A DNA stretch of 64,000 nucleotides from Malania oleifera (lineage: Eukaryota; Streptophyta; Magnoliopsida; Santalales; Ximeniaceae). The first letter of the stretch is position 1, and each line of letters starts with the position of its first letter. Where the stretch lies: the NCBI RefSeq assembly GCF_029873635.1, contig NC_080419.1, positions 80,336,931 through 80,400,930 of the forward strand, given 5' to 3'. Of this stretch, positions 1 through 10,562 are shown one piece after another. The notes under the pieces are model-generated. The model had not been told where the DNA came from and searched no databases. It worked only from the letters and a program-made list of their open reading frames with translations. The translations under genes and the position numbers were made by a program.

Positions 1-506
1 TCCTTCAAACTCTTTGATATGAAAATAATGGTAAATTACTCTTCATTTTGATTTTTCATACCTATGAATTCTATAATGTGGTGCTACTTACTCCTTTTTC
101 TACTGAAAAAGAGCTTTATTGGTTTAGTTTGGGTCTATTGCTTAATTGAATTCTTAATCATAGGGCATTTAAGAGGATATTTATGAGATGTTTTAACTAG
201 ATAAGGGAAATTAAAGTATGTTGGAACTAGAGAAGTGCTATCCAATTCAAAAATATATTCTGCAATGTAATATAATGAAAGGAAAATAAGGACATGCCCG
301 TTTGTTATGCTATAATCACTAACGCCATCCAAATTCTGCAGTGTCAAGACACATGCCCTCTATGTACCATGTGGTCAATCGCAAGGGATACACCCATAAC
401 TGAGAGATCTTTTGTAATTCCCAAACCAACAATTTCCTAGAGTAACAATGCAGGTGGCGTAAGTTGCTGAGCTTTGCACATTGAACTTTTCACGGTTATC
501 TTTTTT
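1..506. other. AT-rich intergenic, no gene seen
   Basis: Only short open frames with AT-biased composition occur here. I see no domain, RNA gene or repeat boundary that I can support. Confidence 0.5.
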
Positions 507-930
507 AAGGGCCTGTTTCAATATTCCGTAAACACTCCAAGATAGCAAAATCACATAAATTCAATTCATAATAGACAAAATGTCTATCATTATATCCTCC
601 ATGATCAATTGAAGTACACATTCTAATAGATTCTAGATTTGGCCCGTGGATCCGTATTTTATGGATTTGAACAAAATACATTTGTATTTCCTTTTTGGTC
701 TTGCAAATCCCCCAAACCAATTTCAAGATCCAACTAATCTTTTCCCAAACAAAGGTTGAGCTTGAAGCACAGACCTTCGATTGGATTTGTGTGGATTTGG
801 ACAAAACGCAATGAAAATTTGTAGTGATTCAGTACAAATCCTCCACATCCAAATTCAAGCCGCTATGCTTCAAACACAACATTAGCTTTCAAAAGGATTG
901 GTTCAAGGAAGCCAAGCATTACAGGCCCTT
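507..930. mobile_element. MITE with GGGCCTGT termini
   Basis: The segment begins AAGGGCCTGT and ends with the reverse complement ACAGGCCCTT, giving 10-bp terminal inverted repeats about 424 bp apart. Termini of the GGGCCTGTTT type are common in plant non-autonomous DNA transposons (Harbinger- or hAT-like). No transposase is encoded. A clean target duplication is not visible, so the superfamily is open. Near 785-808 it contains a GGATTTGTGTGGATTTGGAC motif that recurs in the hairpin MITE at 9594-9687. Confidence 0.5.
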
Positions 931-1973
931 TTCATTAACAATCAGACAGATTTTCTTTCTTTCCTTTGGACAACGTAATGACGAGATCTTTACGCATAAT
1001 TAAACATGTTAGGAGTTTTGAGGCACGACTTGTATTGTTAGAAAAAAAAAAAAATGTAAGGCTAAAAACTTGTTACAGTTTTTCATACAACTTAGATAAA
1101 CCAAATTCAAGAAGGCCGATGCTTCCAACACAGTATCCCAGTTTTCAAAGCTGGGTTTTATTTTTTTCCCCCCCCAAAAGAAGATCATCACGTCCAGCCT
1201 TTCCATTTGGCCAAACAGACCCCTTTTTTTTTAAAATACATAAATAAATAATGATTGCTGCATAGTGCATAACTAAACCGGCAAATAACCAAAAAACTTT
1301 TATTCAGTAAAACAAGCATTAGAGTTGCTTCAGTTATCCTCTACTGTCAAGTCCCTTCTTGAAAGAGGGAGGAAAAATCAATGAAGGAATGCAAGTCCAC
1401 TGTATTTATAGTGCCCTTTTGGAACTAGAAAATATCAAGAAATATATATCGTATTTCATGTTTGGTCATCAATAAAAGTGAGCAAAGTATATAAAAAAAA
1501 TCTGTACCAAATATATGAACAGTAAGCATTTTTTATTTTACATCATCACAGTCATTAATATTATGATATCTTTTAAATTTTGTAATCAACACTTAAAATA
1601 TAAATTTTAATTTTTGGAAGTATTTAAGAGTAGAACAGAACAGACATATAATGAAAATAAGTTTCTTCCAATATCTTTCTCTTTCCTTTATGTTTAAATG
1701 ACCAAACAAACTCAAAATTTAAGTTAGCTTGAGCAAAGGCATTGAAGCGTTTTACCTCTGAATCCAGACAAAAGTGTACAGCAGATGTCTTTGGGGTATC
1801 ACTGCAAGACCAAAAAAACCCAATAAATCTCCAACTTCAATTTCTGGAGAAGAGATAGAGAAGAGATAGGAGAGGAGAGAGTCAGAGAGAGCCTGTCGAA
1901 AGTATAGAAAATTTGGAAAAGAAACGACAATGATTCAAAAAGTTGCAGATGATTACAATGCAATAAGATCTAA
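931..1973. other. Intergenic, AT-rich with one MITE-like end
   Basis: There is no supported gene. TTTGGCCAAACAGACCCC, ending near 1222, resembles the right terminus of a second MITE of the GGGGTCTGTTTGGCC class, but I could not find its left end. A CT/GA-rich patch lies at 1850-1890. Confidence 0.3.
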
Positions 1974-2510
1974 CTAAACCAAGCACCGTGCCAAAAGTTT
2001 CCAATGGTGAACATAAAAACTAGAATATATCCAATAGTATGAACCAAAATCCAGAACTAAACAGAAAAAACGGCAGACGCTAATTTTTTCAGAATATAGG
2101 AGCGATGAGAATCCAAGCAAATCCGCACTACGCAAAACCACAGCACCCGATTTAAATTTCTTAAAGCAGAGTAGAGCGCTATCAGGAATGTGACAACAGA
2201 AATAGGCAAGCGTAACCAACGTGAATAAGAAATTTCCGTCATCGATTGAACTCCTGACACCACAATCCCAGGCGTGAAAGCCAGCCAGTTCTCGAAAATG
2301 AGAATTTTTTCGCGAAAAAGACACATTCGGAAAATAATGAGATACTTCTGCACGAAGATACGAACTTTCTGAGATGGGTTTCAGGAGAAGGGAGAGCGAA
2401 GCCATGAACGGAGGCAAAGTGAGCAATAAAAAGCTCTGAGATACGCTAGTTCCGCCCGATGTGAAGCATTGGTTTGGTGGGTAAGTCAGCAAAACTAGCC
2501 AAGCGTCCAA
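1974..2510 (-). CDS. Possible 5' exon of a minus-strand gene, hypothetical
   Basis: An open frame of up to 178 codons runs on the minus strand inside a block (about 2140-2580) that is clearly richer in G+C than its surroundings, as plant 5' exons often are. An internal ATG near 2404 begins MASLSLLLKP, which would suit an organelle presequence, but no domain is recognisable. An overlapping second-frame open reading of 98 codons weakens the coding case. No downstream exon is identified and the window ends 2 kb away. It could equally be an unannotated repeat. Confidence 0.18.
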   Translation of the reverse strand: MDAWLVLLTYPPNQCFTSGGTSVSQSFLLLTLPPFMASLSLLLKPISESSYLRAEVSHYFPNVSFSRKNSHFRELAGFHAWDCGVRSSIDDGNFLFTLVTLAYFCCHIPDSALLCFKKFKSGAVVLRSADLLGFSSLLYSEKISVCRFFCLVLDFGSYYWIYSSFYVHHWKLLARCLV

Positions 2511-2579
2511 GCCAAACGTTGCGTTAGTGAACGCCTGACCAGACCACTGAAGATGCCAGCGGGGCGCAGCGGGCCTTGA

Positions 2580-3971
2580 AATAGGAAATATGTTTGCTTT
2601 CTATTGTGTGTGTTTTGTTTTTTTGTAGATACTGATAGAGATTATATAGTTTGTTTCTTACCAATATCTAAGTAAATGACTAAAAGGAAAACTGGCTATA
2701 GCATAGAGTATTATAAATTCACGTGTCGCTTGTTATATTGGCTATCCAGCAATCACTCATATTTAAATATAATATTTGTAGTGATTCAAAAGAACAATCG
2801 TCTTAAGTTTTGAAAGTGATATGCTCCAACACACCTTACCAAAAGTAAAAATGGTTACGAAACCTGTATTAAAATCTGTAGGGTTTTAATATGTTTTACA
2901 TAATCGACGTGCAAACGTTAATGGTACACACATTCAGAGAGGCTTACAAGATTACACTGGTGAAGCAATCGCCAATAAATACTCCTAGAACTCTATAAAC
3001 CCTGCAACATATTACTGCTCATTATTGTCAAATTGATTGGAGGGTTAACCCCTCCACCACTATAAAAAGGGACTGGAAAAGAGGTAGCATTCACACTCAG
3101 TTCTACTGGTCTTTTCTATTGTTGCAATTCAAACCTCCATTACTCACCGCGCTTGCTTAGGAGCATCAAGTGATCCCCTGAAGTATAAGCTTTCAAACCC
3201 TCCTATAGTCATTTTGATGATTGTTTCTTTTTTTCAGATGGTCCTTGCTCAAGGAACTATTACACACCGAAGGTATTTAGATTTTATTTTGTAGCAACAT
3301 TTACATCATCATTCGTTGGCAAACTTGGGAGGTTTTCAATTCGCTCTTTGAATCATTAAGGCCACATACATCACACTCTCAAAATCAGAACCTAGTGGGT
3401 GAATTCAATCGCCCCAGTCTATACATTCCGCCCACAAAAAATTGATAATTTCTATCTAGCGTGTTAAGAAGTGAAATTCTTTCTGTTCTAAAAGGGATGG
3501 GGATATGTTGACTATGATCCTGCACAGAAAATTAATCATAAGGAACCTGCTTCCTCAACCATATAGTCCAAGCAGAACCATGAGTTAGTTATGGGAATGT
3601 TTGCTTAGTCCCACTAGGACATCGTGATAGGGGCTTCTAATCTAGTCAAAGAAGACTGGAGGATTCAATCATGTGGGTATCTTGAGACCGTACCAAAAAT
3701 TAGAAGAAAAATTCAAAAAAATGAATTAATTGTAAAAAATGATGAAAGGAGTTTCGCACCACCCCTCCTAGGGGAGTTCTTTTCTCAGTCAAATTTTCAG
3801 ACACTCCTTCACTAAGAAGATAATGGATATTCCACTACCTAGCAAGTTTAAAATGCTGAATTCAAGGGGGTGCAATAGTTTTGTCTAATCCTATCGATCA
3901 CTTAACACCATTTAAAGTGCTTAATGCCATTGCAAGGCACCTAGATCAATCATGTGCCGGGCATTTGCCGT
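2580..3971. other. Intergenic with LTR-like promoter fragment
   Basis: A strong TATA box (TATAAAAAGG, 3061-3070) is followed by a pyrimidine-rich leader-like stretch. This resembles the promoter part of a decayed LTR on the plus strand. No second LTR, PBS or coding domain was found, so the call is tentative. The open frame at 3624-3815 shows no recognisable domain. Confidence 0.25.
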
Positions 3972-6282
3972 CACTACGATAAGGGAATGCCAAGACATTG
4001 TAACGACCCAAAATTATACATTTTTTTTTTTTACCTATTTACTCTAATTCCCTGAATTATCTCTCTACACCTCGTCCCAAGCACCGCAAGGAGACACTGA
4101 GAAAAACCCTATACTCATATTACTACCTAAGCACTGGAAAACATAAAAACATACATCGATATTTACAATACCAGAATTCAGTTTTTCCTAAACCAAATTC
4201 CTAATTAATACATCATTCAGTATCATCCCCAAAACCTCCTTATTACTACTCAAAAATACCTCTCCTATTAAACTTAACCCTACGAGGTAAGGTGGTGTAC
4301 TCGCGTCCTCTACCGTGAGCTGATCCACTCGCCTAACTGGATCACCTGAAAAATGTTAAATCACTGGAATGAGACAACGCTCAGTAAGAGGAAATATACT
4401 ATTATTAATGTGTGGCAATTGAACTTACAAACATATTATATTGAAAAATAATTAAAACTAAATTTAGCTGGCAAAACATCTCCTAGTACATCGTACACTC
4501 ATATAGTTTAAAATACAACTAACATCTCTAAGTAATATTTATTCATAATTCTAATACTATAAAATATATGCTGCTGTTTTGTAAATCTGTATACATAAAA
4601 GTAACTGTGATAATACCCTGGAAAACTGTACATCATGATTTAACCTTTACCCCTCCTTAGCCCGGTCCTGACATAAACTCCATGGCACGGTAGTTGGTAA
4701 ACTGCATTCCACTAATTCTCAACTCGGTCCCGACACAAACTTCGTGGCACAGTAGCTGGAAAATTGATCTAAAACAACAATGGTACCGTGCTCTGCTGAT
4801 AACTGATCTAATTCATCAGGGTCTAATACAGTATATATGAATTATCTTGTTGTTTCATCATGATTTCAAAATAACCATAACACCGTAAACTGATATGAAA
4901 ATACTGTAATAACTGAACTGAAATATTTATAATAGTTGACTTGTAATATTTGAACTGTATAAACTGTAATATCATAGTGTTATGACTTTAAAGTTCTAGA
5001 AATCATGATAATCTGACAATACTATAAATCATGATAGTCTGAAAACTGTATAATGATATTTTCTACTAATATACTATAAACACATGATATCTGAAAGCTG
5101 TATAAATTTTGTACAGATCTGTTACGAGCTCATGTCACACAACTAATTAAATAAATTCTCATGCTATAAAATATGTATTTTCTGGTATACTAATAATTGT
5201 GTACTGAATAATAATCTAATAAAACATATAATATACTGACAACTATACTAAAATTCCTAGCATAGCAAATTTCTCTTACCTGACTAGCTGGGAGGCTCGC
5301 CTTCAACTCTATTTTCACGCTCACAACGCACTATTCTCAAAATCCTGAAATAACACATTCATACAAATTTCTCAGTAAATCACTAAATTCCTCAGAAGAT
5401 CATTTCACTCATATTTCCTAAAACTGTCTATTCACAATTTCTTAAACTTTAATATACCTGGCTCTTGGAAAAATATTTGCTAGAGTCCTTAACCCATGCC
5501 TGCAGGATCCCAAAAACACCATAATCCTGAAAATATAATACCATAATTTTATTTCACAAAACACCAGTATGTACCCTCACAATACAAAATCTAAGCTCAA
5601 ATAAAACTGGTAATACTGGAAATACCTAAAAATCCACTTACCCTGACTTTAGGATGGTTCCCAAACTTTTCAAATCAAATTTATGCTCCGATTAGGTTGT
5701 AGAGAATCTCCCTAGGATCACCGTGGTGGCATATGATCGTTGAACTGGGGAGAGACAGAGCCGGATTTGTAGAAAGAAGTGAGAGAAATTGAGTTAAAGA
5801 GAGAGAAAATGGATAAAATGAATTTTTTTCCATTTGAAAATCGATTTTGGGGCTATATATAGAGTGTTGTCCATGTGGCCTTGTCGATGAGCCACAACAC
5901 CTCGTCAACGAGTTTCAGGCCTCGAAAATAGCCCCTTAGTAAACTCTTGTCGATGAGACACGCGCCCACGTCAATAAGCTTAAGAAGACAGAGCGTTTGT
6001 TGACGAGACCCTGTTGAACCCCTTTGAAAAATTTCTCTTCTCTCTCTTTTCTTAATTATTTAATTCATATAATTATCCAGGTTACTACAGACATGATATC
6101 GGACTTTGAAACCAAGTTATTAGTGACAATTTTTAAAACCGTCACTAATAGTAAGTTGAGACAACCATTATACTCACCAATCTATAAGCGTTACTAAGTC
6201 GTCACTAACAATTAATAGTGATGATTTTCTATTATTAGTGATAGTTTAAAATCATTACTAAAAGTTTTCTTTTTTTATAATG
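3972..6282. mobile_element. CACTA-like MITE, split by a solo LTR
   Basis: The left end starts CACTACGATAAGG (3972). The right end reads, on the minus strand, CATTATAAAAAAAG (ending at 6282). Between them, outside the inserted LTR, are subterminal repeats of the TTAGTGAC / GTCACTAA type (about 6118-6240), which are typical of plant CACTA (En/Spm) non-autonomous elements. Removing the LTR leaves a unit of about 215 bp. No transposase is encoded and no matching 3-bp target duplication is visible, so it is probably old. Confidence 0.5.
3999..6089 (-). mobile_element. Ty3-gypsy solo LTR (Tekay-like family)
   Basis: The 2.09-kb block starts TGTAACGACCC and ends GGTTACTACA (TG...CA), flanked by a perfect 5-bp target duplication GACAT at 3994-3998 and 6090-6094. 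No internal region is present, so it is a solo LTR. Read on the minus strand, its start resembles that of the chromovirus LTR at 57823. It also shares with the other gypsy LTRs here a TATA box (CTATATATAG, 5852-5861), a CCATGTGG motif (5871-5878) and degenerate TCGTCGACGA-type palindromes (about 5880-6010). Confidence 0.85.
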
Positions 6283-6798
6283 ATATGTGTCTCCTTGTGC
6301 TTGTTAAACTATAGATGACTACGAACACATTTTCTTAATGCTCTTATCGGGCTCAAGAGGTCGTTTACATGTTAATTTTGAAAGGGTAGTTATTGCCCAT
6401 CATTTAGTCAAACACCTTTACCCTTCCATAGTCTTGCAAGCTTCTTTAAATTGTGTTGTTGATTGAATCTAACACAGTCTTCTCCCCAAAGTAACTCTTT
6501 ATTCATTGTTCTTCTCTTTATATCTAACCTCCACCTTTTTCGTATGCATTGTTGAAATTATTTAGCTTGTAATATAAGGAAGTTGAAAAGCATTGATCAT
6601 AAACCTTTATCACATTGAAAGCCTTGAAAGAATTGTATAGATTTACAAAACATTTTTCATTTCACTAATAAAAATGGAATAATGGTGAAAGTGGGGTCAT
6701 AAAATTAAATATATGAAATATATGGATGAATATACATGTGTTATTAGTCACTTGGCACTTTGCATGTGTGCACATGACACTCATTAGGACCATAAATT

Positions 6799-6838
<40 letters not shown>

Positions 6839-8207
6839 TTCAAATTTAATAATTAAAATTTATACAACTATTGGGAATCAATTAGCAAGTGATAAAATTG
6901 ATGGTAAGTTTATATTTTAATTTAAAACATGAATACATGAACTTAAAATTCAATTCAAAATTCAAATACTATAGTCATATTTATTTCAAGAGATATAATT
7001 CTTTGAACAATGACGTCTATTTGAAAGATTATTATTTGGAATATATTATTTTAATGACATAATTAATCATCAAATCAAAATTCTTTTCTCTTGTCTCTCT
7101 TGTTTCTGTCGTAGTCTCTAAATTTTTTATATTTTATTCTACTTAGAAGTGATTTGCATTATTTTTTTATCGCAAACTCATTCAAGTGGGTAGATAACAC
7201 CTTGAATACAGTGATATTCATGCCTTATAAAAATATTCTAAATTTGCTCTCCTAACACACTAGAGCCTTAACACTGTTAACACTTCCTCTTAGTGTCTTC
7301 TCTCTTCTAAGGAAAACCAAAGCCACCAAATTGTGATATTAATGACTTGTGTTATTAAATGTTGAGAAATGATTTTGAGAAAATTGAAAGACATGCTGTC
7401 TTTTTTGCAATTATTTTGAAGTCTGAAAATAAAAATAAAAAATTAGTTTGCACAGTTAAATAAATTCTTTATTTTTCATATTTTTGATGCAGATCTTCGA
7501 AAACTAAAATGTAATTTGAAATTTTTTTACAATTCTTTGAAGGGTAAAAAAGATTACAATTAAATGGATCGTTGGCAACTTAGATGCCGCTTGATTTCAC
7601 TGTTAAATATTATGAAAACAAAAATTAGAATAGAAACTAAAAGCTGAAAATCAACAATTGTTTGCTTAATATTTCTAGAAGCAAAAAAATTAAAAATTTT
7701 GATTAAACACATTTGTCCTCAAATCCAATAACAATAAAAAATAAGAATAAAAGTGTAAAATAGTACAAACTAAAGTATTATAATAAAAAAATAAAAATTC
7801 CTATAACTATTTTACCTAATTAGTTTATTTTTGAATATACTTCGTGAGACAAATCTTAATTAAAAAATAATAAAATATTTCTTAAATGAATTTTATTATT
7901 TTAAAATTATTTTGAAAATTTATTAGTATTTTAATCTTTGACTTATATTTTAAGTTCATAGAGTTATTTTATTTTACTTTTAATTAAAAATATGTAAAAA
8001 ATTAAATAAATATAATCTACAAAAATAAATTCTAAATATTAAAGTATTCAAAGAATAGGTTATTTGAACCAATAAAAACAATAAGATAATCTAATTTTTA
8101 ATTTTTTTAAAAACAATGGAAAGAGCAAATTGGTAATATAAGTAAACTGGCTTTCTTAATCTATTACTTCACTATAAAAAATGAAAATAAAAACAAATAA
8201 ATCCTTT
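6283..8207. other. AT-rich intergenic stretch
   Basis: The sequence is strongly AT-rich with an (AT)n microsatellite followed by a T-run at about 6800-6840. No gene, RNA gene or bounded element could be supported. Confidence 0.5.
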
Positions 8208-8220
8208 CCTAAACCAATAT

Positions 8221-8473
8221 ATATATATATATATATATATTTTATTACGTTTCCTCTCATTCCTATCACTACCGGCGGATACTCCCTTCAATACACACAA
8301 CTTGACACATAACCTGAAAGGATAGGCGAGGGAGACTAATCCCACGCCTGCATGCACGAAGCCCTCCACACGTGCAGGATGTGCACTCGAAATGGTAAGG
8401 TTCAAACTCTCAAGCTTTCTGTCAAGCGGACTGCGAGACTCCGTCCTTACCACCCGAGCTTATGCTCGAAGCA
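8221..8473 (-). mobile_element. tRNA-derived SINE with 13-bp target duplications
   Basis: The direct repeat CCTAAACCAATAT flanks the element exactly at 8208-8220 and 8474-8486. On the minus strand the element opens with a tRNA-like head containing an A-box-like AGCTCGGGTGGTAAGG and a B-box-like GAGTTTGAACC. A GTGGGATTAGTCT body motif follows, and it ends in an (AT)n tail of about 20 bp. Internal pol III boxes, a simple-repeat tail and 13-bp duplications are the hallmarks of a SINE. The copy at 16031-16232 shares the head and the GTGGGATTAGTCT motif but has a poly(A) tail. Confidence 0.8.
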
Positions 8474-8636
8474 CCTAAACCAATATTTGAGATGAAAGAT
8501 TAGTATATTGCAGAATAGCAATATAGTTGATATTTTAATCTAAAAAAAAAGAAGAATTTCCTAGCTTGACACACGTTAGGTGCAATGGCGTATTGTTGAA
8601 TGGTAAATGCTCAAAGACAGCATCTTCAGCTTTAGC

Positions 8637-8646
8637 TTTATATAAC
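8637..8646 (+). promoter_or_regulatory. Putative TATA box of the four-TM protein gene
   Basis: TTTATATAAC lies about 270 bp upstream of the ATG at 8912 and just before the GC-richer leader. It is the only TATA-like motif well placed for this gene. The inferred transcription start is near 8670. No other promoter element was assigned. Confidence 0.4.
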
Positions 8647-8668
8647 AGAATAATCATGAGAGTGATGA

Positions 8669-8899
8669 ATGAAAGTGAAAGCAACAGCCACCTTCTTTCA
8701 GCAAACCCCTTCAACGCCCCGAGCGAACCACCCAACAAATTTCCAAAACCCCCCAGAGAGTTTACGCTTACATCCATCTTCGATTCACAAAACCCGGCAC
8801 GGAAGCCATAGATTCATCCACCAAGTCCTTCAATCCATGCGAAGCCCTGGAGCTAGGGTTTCAGAAACTCGGTCAGGATCAGAACCTTCCATTTCGTGA
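8669..8899 (+). CDS. Possible upstream ORF in the leader
   Basis: A 76-codon frame runs from an ATG at 8669 to a TGA at 8897-8899, only 12 bases before the main ATG and in the same frame. It would be a uORF only if transcription starts upstream of 8669; the TATA box predicts a start right around there. The peptide is basic and Pro/Ser/His-rich with no recognisable domain. Its stop codon shows that the main protein cannot extend further upstream in this frame. Confidence 0.25.
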   Translation: MKVKATATFFQQTPSTPRANHPTNFQNPPESLRLHPSSIHKTRHGSHRFIHQVLQSMRSPGARVSETRSGSEPSIS

Positions 8900-8911
8900 A
8901 GCTCCGATTCA

Positions 8912-9287
8912 ATGTCGATCCTCAGCCACGCGCTTCGCCAGGCGTTCATGCCGAAGCGCGAGTACGAGAGCCTCCGCGACGAAGACAAAGCGTGGCTTCG
9001 CCTTCAGAGGCCGTTGCTGGTCTCCCTCGTGATCATTGTGTGGGTGGCCATTTTTGTTTCCACGGTTGTTAGTTTGAATATAGTGTTTCCAGGGAGTAGT
9101 GGAAAGAGACCCTTCTGCGGCGAGTTGCGGATTCAGCCGCTGCCGTCCACCAGTGTCAAAGGCGACTCGGATCGGTTGATGGGTGCGTTTTATTTGACGG
9201 ATCAAGAGACTGCGGATTATTACTGGATGGTTGTGTTCATTCCTTCGTTGATAGTTTTCCTGGCGTCGGTGGTTTATCTTTTGGCAG
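8912..9287 (+). CDS. Uncharacterised four-TM protein, exon 1
   Basis: This is the first coding exon of the only convincing cellular gene. Splicing 8912-9287, 24081-24161 and 24745-25151 gives 864 bases, exactly 287 codons plus TGA. An in-frame TGA 12 bases upstream supports this ATG. Exon 1 encodes residues 1-125: a charged N-terminus (MSILSHALRQAFMPKREYES), a first membrane segment at about 33-59, a loop containing a Cys (KRPFCGELR), and a second membrane segment at about 101-125. The donor is CAG|GTTAGA in phase 1. The gene is GC-richer than the flanking repeats, has intact splice sites and no internal stop, and so appears functional. Function is unknown; I infer an integral membrane protein and recognise no enzyme motif. 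Confidence 0.85.
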
Positions 9288-9593
9288 GTTAGAAATGTTA
9301 CATGATTTTATTTATTCATCTTGATAAAGAGAATAATTTTATTATCTAAGAGGGAGAAAGACACAAGGAAGATGATAAGCTATCCTCTTAGCATGGGAAA
9401 AACAGAAATATTAGGAAAGCGGAAGCTAATCCAGATGCTACATGGTTTTATTGTGTTCTTTTGTGGCGGTTCTGTGTTTAGTCTGCTCTGTTTCTAATAT
9501 ATAAAAAAAAAAAAAAACAAAACTTGTAAAGAACACGAAAAACACGGATCTAGGCATCCTCCTAAAGAAACAATAAGGACGGCAAAAACTCGG

Positions 9594-9687
9594 GCTTGGA
9601 TTTGGATTTGTGTGAATTTGGACAATATAATACACAATTGTATTAAATTTTTTCTGTCCAAATCTACATAAATCCAAATTCATGGCC
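9594..9687. mobile_element. Short hairpin MITE or foldback
   Basis: The left arm 9594-9624 and right arm 9655-9687 are imperfect inverted repeats built around GAATTTGGACA and TGTCCAAATC, separated by a 30-base AT-rich loop. The arms carry the same GGATTTGTGTG motif as the MITE at 507-930, so the two may be related. It is non-coding. Confidence 0.5.
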
Positions 9688-9699
9688 AGAAATCCATGC

Positions 9700-10562
9700 T
9701 CCCAATCATACAGCCAAATTTTTTTTTTTAAATTACATTTGAAGAGTCCATCTAATCACACTGAATCTTCCAGTGAAACATGTTTGAAAAAAAAGAAAAG
9801 AATAAGTGCAAAGCCAGATGATATAATCCATCCATTACTATGATTAAGTTTATACTTTTTATAATAAAACTCCGTCTAATTTGTATGTATTCATATTTCA
9901 TAAAACTCCCTCTCTTATTTTGTTATGAGTTGGCAAACCTTGGTGTATTCATGCAATCTCCTTTTTACTTTAACAACAACAACAACAATAATCAACATTT
10001 TAATAGTCTCAATCAAAGATTGCGTCAAGACGAGGCATGCTTAAGGTGCCTTGATGCTTATATTAAAATAGCAAATCCCAAAAAGGTCAATGCATCACAT
10101 ATTGAGGCTTACGCACGTGTACAAAGTGGCAAACCTTTTGTGCCTTTTCAGTTGAGGCTTATGCATTTTGTGTGTGTGAATTTCAAGTGAGATTTGGCAT
10201 TTTGGCTAGAAAAATTTAACTACATGTTTATGTGAGAGGAATGTCATAATATTAGTTGGTTTGTGGAACTCTTTAATAGAGAGCTGCATCTTACATCTTG
10301 AAAATAATTTGAACTTTGTAACTTTATAGCTATCTCTTAGTCTTGTCAATTTGTCATGATTCAGTCAGTGAAGTCAAGTTAGTATATTTTGAATGGCCAA
10401 CCAATAGTTTACTAGCTATTTTTTAGTTTTCTTTTACATTTTATTTTAATTTTCTTAATTTTTGTTTATTTTAAAAATATATGCAATTTATTTATATATT
10501 TTAATCTAAAAAAAAAAATTCTCAAAAGGCTTATACCTTGCCAAGGGTTAAAATGCCTTGCT
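9700..10562. other. Intronic sequence, no element resolved
   Basis: AT-rich sequence. The open frame at 9840-10190 contains an AAC-repeat run and no domain. A (GATGAT)n/(AT)n tract at 10568-10593 marks the 3' end of the adjacent minus-strand LINE. Confidence 0.35.
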
